Origin: Clostridiaceae bacterium
Lineage (GTDB): Bacteria > Bacillota > Clostridia > Peptostreptococcales > Natronincolaceae
Direction: 5' to 3'
DNA: 48,787 nt
Assembly (NCBI GenBank): GCA_018432235.1
Contig: JAHDLO010000034.1
Coordinates: 1 to 48,787, forward strand
Shown here: positions 48,438 through 48,787 of the stretch, piece after piece
How positions within the stretch are numbered: position 1 is the first letter of the stretch
Layout: every line of letters starts with the position of its first letter
Translations under genes and position numbers: made by a program
The notes under the pieces: model-generated
The model's database searches: none
What the model saw: only the letters and a program-made list of their open reading frames with translations
Told to the model about the DNA's origin: nothing

Positions 48438-48787
48438 TTAAAGTTGAAATAGTTTATTTATATTTATAAAATCATAATTACTTAAGACCTGCTTATATAA
48501 ACGGTCCTTAGTTCTATATAATCTATAAGCATTTGAATTCTCGTTACTTTTTAGTATCCTAAACCTATCGTCTTTAATAACTAAAGCGCAATTGTTTTCA
48601 AGAGCTATCCCTATATCGTCAAGTGTCCTCATCATCTCATCGAAAGCTTCTCTTCCTTCCTCATTGTAATGAGGGCAATGAATAGCTTTAATGAAACCAA
48701 GTCCATCAACTCGTTTATAGTCCCAATAACCATTGTTACGAAATGAGTCGCTGTCGCTATGCCCATACTTAAACCAGCATATAGAAC
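48438..48787 (-). CDS. Peptidase E-like (S51) protein, C-terminal part
   Basis: The frame is open to the right edge: 115 residues before the stop. SICWFKYGHSDS follows the nucleophile Ser, which must lie just outside. YWDYKRVDGLGFIKAIHCPHYNEEGREAFDEMM has the catalytic His region, and GIALENNCALVIKDDRFRIL the C-terminal strands of this family. A complete protein would be about 200-240 residues. A second member of the family lies at 42524-43186. The stop is followed by a complete palindromic repeat. An internal ATG at 48635 would give only 65 residues and is not the true start. Confidence 0.85.
   Translation of the reverse strand, partial: SICWFKYGHSDSDSFRNNGYWDYKRVDGLGFIKAIHCPHYNEEGREAFDEMMRTLDDIGIALENNCALVIKDDRFRILKSNENSNAYRLYRTKDRLYKQVLSNYDFININKLFQL

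Overview
The window is AT-rich, its genes carry strong GGAGG-type ribosome sites with several TTG starts, and its regulators are typical of anaerobic low-GC Firmicutes: LevR-type sigma-54 activators, a complete lactose/cellobiose-family PTS, MadLM, and a surface flavin reductase. A member of the Clostridia, perhaps an Alkaliphilus-like lineage, fits best; the genus is a guess. No rRNA, tRNA or CRISPR array was seen.

Region 1 (1-6.5 kb) is a malonate-use locus on the minus strand: a class III CoA-transferase, the MadL/MadM malonate carrier and the start of a biotin-dependent carboxyltransferase. A textbook -24/-12 promoter drives it, and a sensor kinase/NtrC-type response regulator pair lies directly upstream. 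Region 2 (6.7-9.4 kb) is one large exported protein: LysM, two covalent-FMN domains and an FAD reductase domain. Region 3 (10-15.1 kb) holds housekeeping and orphan genes: a methyltransferase, a HEAT-repeat protein, a DEAD-box helicase, a YwqK-like protein and a MerR regulator fused to an RDD membrane domain, which has a classic 19-bp-spacer MerR operator in front of it.

Region 4 (17.4-35.4 kb) is a beta-glucoside PTS island: two complete IIA/IIB/IIC sets, two GH4 and one GH1 phospho-glucosidase, Enzyme I, HPr, a Cof-type phosphatase and two LevR-like activators. Six -24/-12 promoters (five minus, one plus) feed it, so even Enzyme I and HPr appear to belong to the sigma-54 regulon.

Region 5 (15.4-17.3 kb and 35.6-48.8 kb) is the most unusual part. 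Small unrelated genes (racemase, peptidase E, methyltransferases, CPBP proteases, HAD phosphatase, flavodoxin-type reductase, a Doc toxin-antitoxin pair, membrane proteins) are separated by full or partial copies of a roughly 100-160 bp imperfect palindrome. It begins near TATAAC, ends near GTTATA, and has internal paired boxes and a variable centre. Most genes read on the minus strand with the palindrome at their 3' end. This is the organisation of an integron cassette array, with attC-like sites but no integrase in the window. Between the cassettes lie gene fragments: an MNT nucleotidyltransferase cut at a site boundary, an IS3 transposase tail, an FMN-binding domain and a peptide-binding protein.
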